Below are positions 13,129-16,586 of a DNA stretch of 16,586 nt, piece after piece. The notes beneath the pieces are model-generated. The model searched no databases. It was given only the letters and a program-made list of their open reading frames with translations, and was not told the origin of the DNA. The DNA is taken from contig CAIZMS010000253.1 in the NCBI GenBank assembly GCA_903934155.1, forward strand, positions 1 through 16,586. Reading direction: 5' to 3'. This DNA comes from an uncultured bacterium (GTDB taxonomy: Bacteria; Verrucomicrobiota; Kiritimatiellia; CAIKKV01; CAITUY01). How positions within the stretch are numbered: position 1 is the stretch's first letter; the number at the start of each line of letters is the position of its first letter. Position numbers and translations under genes: made by a program.

Positions 13129-15126
13129 TTAGATATGAAATTGTTTCCGGATTGCATCGGTTAGGGCCTTGGGATCGGTACGGTTCAGCCGGTCGAGGAC
13201 CCGTTCCCACCGGTAGGCAAAACTGCCGCGCTCGTCCCGTGCGCGTTGCTTGAAAAGCATATCGAATGATCGTTTTCGCCTCGTGTAATCCTGTTTAATA
13301 TGGATGAATCGTTCCAGGAAGGCTGAAAGGTAAGCCTCCATCACCTCCCCGGGATAGGGGAAAAAGGAGAGCCGGTGCTGGATGGGCTCCGCATAGTTCG
13401 CCGCAAAGGAGGACAGGTCGGACTGATAATCCATGAAGGTTCCGGTATGATCGGAGACCACGATTTCCCGGGGTATGCCGAATTCGTCCTCCATGATGAC
13501 CTCATCGCCATCATCGAATAGAACAGTATTTTTCAGATTCAGGCGGCCGACAATGATGTTGGCCGCAGCGGCTCGTCCCATTAACCGGGCAAACGCGAGG
13601 GAGTAAGTGATGTTCTGGAAACGGGAACGGGGGATTTTATCGGTGGCAATTCCCGGAAGATAATCCCGCTCGAAATAGGTGGACCAGATCTGCTGGCTGT
13701 CATACCGGAATCCGTGGTAGTGCTCGCTGATTTTCCGGGTTGTGATGCGGGAGGGAAGGTTCATGCCCAGCTGACGGCAGCCCAGTCGCCGGTCCAGGAT
13801 ATACTCGGTATAGTCCTCCGCTTCCATGATGGCGGGGAGGAGGTCCTTGCCCTCGTTCAGGTGTTCCCGAATTCCCCATTTCTGCATGCGAAGAATACGG
13901 ACAACGGGGCGAGGGGAGCTGAGCTGCTTGATCTCCGCCACGTACACATCACGTCGGCCGGCGGTGGAGGGGCGGCGCGACAGGGAGCCGATGACCCGGC
14001 CGACATTGACATAATCGACATCTCCGAATTCGCGGAGAAAATTAAAGATAAACCCGCGCGCCTTTTCATCGCACAGGGCTCTTAAGTCCGAATCCGGCGG
14101 TGAGCGATCCGCTTCATCGAAAAGGCTATCGAACATCAATTCTCCTTCCTCGATGCGGCCACCGGGGAGCCATTCGATCTGCATGAAGAATTCGGAACTC
14201 AGCCCGAGGATGGTTTCCTCGGGAAGGGCTTCGCCCCCCTGGCCGATCAGGCATGAAAACATCGGGTTGCGCCAATCGGGATTGTCAGGGTTGTCTTCCC
14301 GCATTTCCGGTCGCACAGCGTCACGGAAGGCCCCCTTGAGGTGTTCATAACAGGTGCGGATATCCGGCGGAGACTGATCCATAGGTTCGCAGGGTTTGAA
14401 ACTGGAATGGCCAAACGTTTTGTCGACGGGAAAAAAGGCCACTTCGGGGTGGCCCATGCGGTTGTAGCGGCAGGAGAAATCCCGGATTTCGACAAGATGC
14501 GCCTGGAGTTCATGGTCCGGCAGGGCTCCGAGCTCACAAAACTGTTGGTAGGTCAGAAAGCGTGTGCCGATGTCGCGGCTGTAGTAGTAGATGGACCGGC
14601 CTCCGATTGGCAGCATCGCGGAGGCGATCATGCGCTTCATTTCGTCCGGACTTTGGGGGAGGAGTGCAATCCGCCAGTTTTCGCCTCGTTCCTTGATGGC
14701 ATAGCGGACTTTTTCGTTCATGAGGTTGAGGAACTTGATTTTCTGCTTGGATACCAGTTCCTGAAGCAGGTCATCGGCCTCGAAGGCCAGAGCCATGTTT
14801 TCGGGATCGGGGCGGATCAGAATGCTCTCGGGATCCATGATCAGGTCGACCGATTGCTGCCATTCCAGCATTTCATCCTCTTCAGACAAAGGAGGTTGGC
14901 CGGCTAGTTTCCGGATGGCATTAAGATCGGCGACATAGGCGAAGCGTTGAGTGGCATGTATCCCGGGCAGGGTTACGATGGTCCGGCTCCGGGGGAAGAT
15001 CGTGCCGATCCGTGAGATCAATCGTCCCTGCTGATCTTTCGCCAGCGGGTGTTCACCTAGAATTCGAATAGTCATTCCGGCCGATAGTACCAATCCATCC
15101 CCGTGTTGAACAATCTGCTTTTTCAT
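13129..15126 (-). CDS. Unrecognised 665-aa protein, possible divergent kinase-like fold
   Basis: I do not recognise this family. It has no signal peptide, membrane segment or cysteine cluster, so it looks cytoplasmic. The N-terminal third includes a conserved-looking ILIRPDPENMALAFEADDL (102-120). The C-terminal part has features that faintly resemble an atypical kinase: a hydrophobic strand with Lys (RILRMQKWG, 410-418), a GRLNLKNTVLF loop (527-537), FDDGDEV (537-543) and VVSDHTGTF (556-564), recalling catalytic-loop and metal-binding segments. The usual catalytic Asp of the loop would be Asn, so this is a weak inference. The start at 15126 avoids overlap with the divergent ATP-grasp gene; a GTG at 15183 is possible. 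It heads the ior operon, with iorA starting 13 bases after its stop. Confidence 0.75.
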   Translation of the reverse strand: MKKQIVQHGDGLVLSAGMTIRILGEHPLAKDQQGRLISRIGTIFPRSRTIVTLPGIHATQRFAYVADLNAIRKLAGQPPLSEEDEMLEWQQSVDLIMDPESILIRPDPENMALAFEADDLLQELVSKQKIKFLNLMNEKVRYAIKERGENWRIALLPQSPDEMKRMIASAMLPIGGRSIYYYSRDIGTRFLTYQQFCELGALPDHELQAHLVEIRDFSCRYNRMGHPEVAFFPVDKTFGHSSFKPCEPMDQSPPDIRTCYEHLKGAFRDAVRPEMREDNPDNPDWRNPMFSCLIGQGGEALPEETILGLSSEFFMQIEWLPGGRIEEGELMFDSLFDEADRSPPDSDLRALCDEKARGFIFNFLREFGDVDYVNVGRVIGSLSRRPSTAGRRDVYVAEIKQLSSPRPVVRILRMQKWGIREHLNEGKDLLPAIMEAEDYTEYILDRRLGCRQLGMNLPSRITTRKISEHYHGFRYDSQQIWSTYFERDYLPGIATDKIPRSRFQNITYSLAFARLMGRAAAANIIVGRLNLKNTVLFDDGDEVIMEDEFGIPREIVVSDHTGTFMDYQSDLSSFAANYAEPIQHRLSFFPYPGEVMEAYLSAFLERFIHIKQDYTRRKRSFDMLFKQRARDERGSFAYRWERVLDRLNRTDPKALTDAIRKQFHI

Positions 15127-15163
15127 GGTGACAGTTGGGTTGGATTGAATACGATGGGCGGCT
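15127..15163. promoter_or_regulatory. 37-base divergent gap between the 665-aa protein gene and the ATP-grasp gene
   Basis: Two operons diverge across only 37 bases. I see no convincing -35/-10 pair in either direction; promoters must lie partly inside the opposite coding regions, so both operons may be co-regulated. GGGCGG lies a few bases before the ATP-grasp ATG as a possible ribosome-binding site. Confidence 0.3.
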
Positions 15164-16084
15164 ATGAATTCGGTATACACCACAACGATTACCCGGGAAG
15201 CGCGAAAGCGCGGGATTCACATTGAGGTGATTGATCGCCGGACTCCGATTTTCGTGCTCAGGCATAAGGGAAAGTCAATCCGGTGTTACAACGCCCTGAC
15301 GGATCGGGTCGGGGCAGTGACTTTTCAGATGACCCAAAACAAACGCCTGGCCAATGGATTCCTCAAGTCCTGCGGGTTTCCCGTTCCGGCCCAGCAGCTT
15401 TTTACGGACTCGGCGACGGCGGGGCGTTTTCTGAAACGATACCGCCGTATTGTTGTGAAGCCCTGCTCCCAATGGGGCGGGCGCGGAGTGTCGGTGGCGG
15501 TCAAGACGGTTGCGGAACTGGCCCATGCCGTGCGTTTTGCGAGGCAGTTTGAGGAGGAGATCATTCTTGAACAGTATGTTGAGGGAGTGGACTATCGCCT
15601 GATTTTTGTGGATTTCAAATTTGTGGCCGCCATTCGACGACGGGCCGCTCGGGTGGAGGGGAATGGTCGCGATTCAATCCGGAAACTGGTGCAGGCAAAG
15701 AACCGGCGGGAACGGCGCGTTGATCCGAGTCATGTCATTCCACTCGATGCCGAGACGGATCGCAACCTTAAGGTTTTGGGTCTCTCGCAGGATACGGTGC
15801 CTCCGGCGGGGCAGGGTGTTTGTGTACGATTGACAACCAACTACCATACCGGCGGTGATGTGGATGTGGTGACTCATTCGGTCAGTCGAAAACTTGTGGC
15901 GTTGGCCCGGCGTGCTGTGAAGGTCCTCGGTGTTCCCGTGATGGGTATTGATTTCTTGGTGGATGAGGCAACCGGTCGGCCGTGGTTGATCGAGTTGAGT
16001 CCCGATCTGGCCATTTCCCCGCCTGAAGGCGAAGAGGTGGCCCGGCATTTCATGGACTTTCTGTTTCCGGAGACAAAACGATGA
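15164..16084 (+). CDS. ATP-grasp ligase resembling the central domain of cyanophycin synthetase
   Basis: This 306-aa protein matches the ATP-grasp part of CphA-type and GshF-type ligases, which form amide bonds through acyl-phosphates. Landmarks: MTQNKRLANGFLKSCGFPVP (56-75), ATP Lys99 in VVKPCSQWGGRGV (97-109), LEQYVEGVDYR (135-145), the EGNGRDSIRKLVQAKN region (165-180), DTVPPAGQGV (210-219) and the metal-binding end GIDFL (261-265) with WLIELSP (274-280). In CphA this domain adds Asp to the polymer backbone; here the CphA N-terminal domain and C-terminal Mur ligase half are not fused. The usual metal-ligand Asn after the final Glu (E-x-N) is Ser279. Its TGA overlaps the Mur ligase ATG. The substrate is unknown. 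Confidence 0.82.
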   Translation: MNSVYTTTITREARKRGIHIEVIDRRTPIFVLRHKGKSIRCYNALTDRVGAVTFQMTQNKRLANGFLKSCGFPVPAQQLFTDSATAGRFLKRYRRIVVKPCSQWGGRGVSVAVKTVAELAHAVRFARQFEEEIILEQYVEGVDYRLIFVDFKFVAAIRRRAARVEGNGRDSIRKLVQAKNRRERRVDPSHVIPLDAETDRNLKVLGLSQDTVPPAGQGVCVRLTTNYHTGGDVDVVTHSVSRKLVALARRAVKVLGVPVMGIDFLVDEATGRPWLIELSPDLAISPPEGEEVARHFMDFLFPETKR

Positions 16085-16586
16085 AATCGTGTCATTTGGT
16101 TGGCATTGCCGGTGTAGGAATGAATGCCCTGGCCCAGGCTCTCAAAGGGGGAGGATGGGTGGTCAGCGGGTCGGACCGCTACGAGGATCAGGGTCAGGAT
16201 CTTGAGGTGATCCGGAAACTGAAGGAGGGGGGAATCCGATTTTGCCCGCAGGACGGATCCGGGATATCCCCGGAAACGGGTGCGGTGGTAGTGAGCACCG
16301 CGATTGAGCAGGATAACACCGATGTTGTTGCGGCGCAACGGTTTGGGGTTCCGGTTCGGCACCGTGCCGAGATGCTGGCCGAACTGGTTCAGGGGAAGGA
16401 AACCGTGGCGATTGCGGGTACCTCCGGGAAGACGACGGTGACGGGCATGGTGGGCTGGCTTCTGGAGCAACTTGGAGCGGATCCTACGGTTGTCAACGGA
16501 GGGGCCCTGGTGAACTGGGCGGATGATCATCATGTGGGGAATGTTCGAACGGGCGGTTCGGGACTTTGTGTGATTGAGGTCGATGA
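16081..16586 (+). CDS. MurC-like Mur ligase, N-terminal part
   Basis: The first 168 residues show the UDP-substrate Rossmann domain of MurC/Mpl (HLVGIAGVGMNALAQAL, 5-21; VSGSD, 28-32), the segment VVVSTAIEQDN (69-79), PVRHRAEMLAEL (91-102) and the ATP P-loop AGTSGKTTVT (112-121). The gene runs off the right edge near the expected DES-type metal motif. MurC adds L-Ala to UDP-MurNAc, Mpl adds a recycled tripeptide. The P-loop has GTSGKTT rather than the GTHGKTT typical of MurC, and the ATG overlaps the ATP-grasp stop by 4 bases, so this is probably a specialised paralogue working with the ATP-grasp enzyme. Housekeeping MurC remains possible. Confidence 0.85.
   Translation, partial: MKSCHLVGIAGVGMNALAQALKGGGWVVSGSDRYEDQGQDLEVIRKLKEGGIRFCPQDGSGISPETGAVVVSTAIEQDNTDVVAAQRFGVPVRHRAEMLAELVQGKETVAIAGTSGKTTVTGMVGWLLEQLGADPTVVNGGALVNWADDHHVGNVRTGGSGLCVIEVD

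Noticed and set aside
15127..15183. GTG start extending the 665-aa protein
   Set aside because: It would overlap the start of the divergent ATP-grasp gene; the ATG at 15126 gives clean ends, though its ribosome-binding site is weak.
1..16586. CRISPR arrays, rRNA, tRNA or complete insertion sequences
   Set aside because: No regularly spaced repeats, rRNA or tRNA signatures, and no transposase or integrase frames were found.

Overview
The window reads as chromosomal DNA from an uncultured bacterium with moderately high G+C. I lean towards the PVC superphylum (Kiritimatiellota, Lentisphaerota or Verrucomicrobiota). The reasons are an N-terminally extended RsmH, stand-alone sugar-nucleotide enzymes, and PVC-like palindromic repeats in the intergenic DNA. 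This is an impression from sequence reading; no marker gene settles it.

Region 1 (1-1176) is sparse, AT-richer accessory DNA. It holds the N-terminal half of a nucleotidyltransferase-like gene (minus strand, running off the left edge, with a C12 tract), several hairpins, a ~190-bp element bounded by long imperfect inverted repeats, and a C-terminal remnant of an HU-type DNA-binding protein beside that element.

Region 2 (1177-6406) is a GDP-sugar block. On the minus strand are a Nudix hydrolase, a stand-alone L-fucose-1-phosphate guanylyltransferase-like protein and an AraC-type regulator. Diverging from the regulator on the plus strand are a convincing GDP-mannose 3,5-epimerase and an unusually short GHMP-kinase-like protein. 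Together they suggest regulated synthesis or salvage of a GDP-activated L-sugar, such as L-galactose or L-fucose.

Region 3 (6407-7694) has a good sigma70-type promoter and a soluble Ser/Thr protein kinase with a proline-rich N-terminus.

Region 4 (7700-15126) is a tightly packed minus-strand run. In transcription order it is: an unrecognised 665-aa protein, iorA, iorB, a phenylacetate-CoA ligase (paaK type), a tandem ACT-domain protein, a YehS/DUF1456 protein and rsmH. The ior-paaK-ACT core fits oxidation of aryl-2-oxoacids derived from aromatic amino acids. Genes overlap or lie within 20 bases of each other, so one transcript is likely.

Region 5 (15164-16586) runs the other way. It holds an ATP-grasp ligase resembling the ATP-grasp part of cyanophycin synthetase, overlapped by 4 bases by a MurC-like Mur ligase that leaves the right edge. 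This split, two-ligase arrangement beside the unknown 665-aa protein (possibly a very divergent kinase-like fold) is my best candidate for an undescribed system: an amide-bond-forming pathway with an unknown product.
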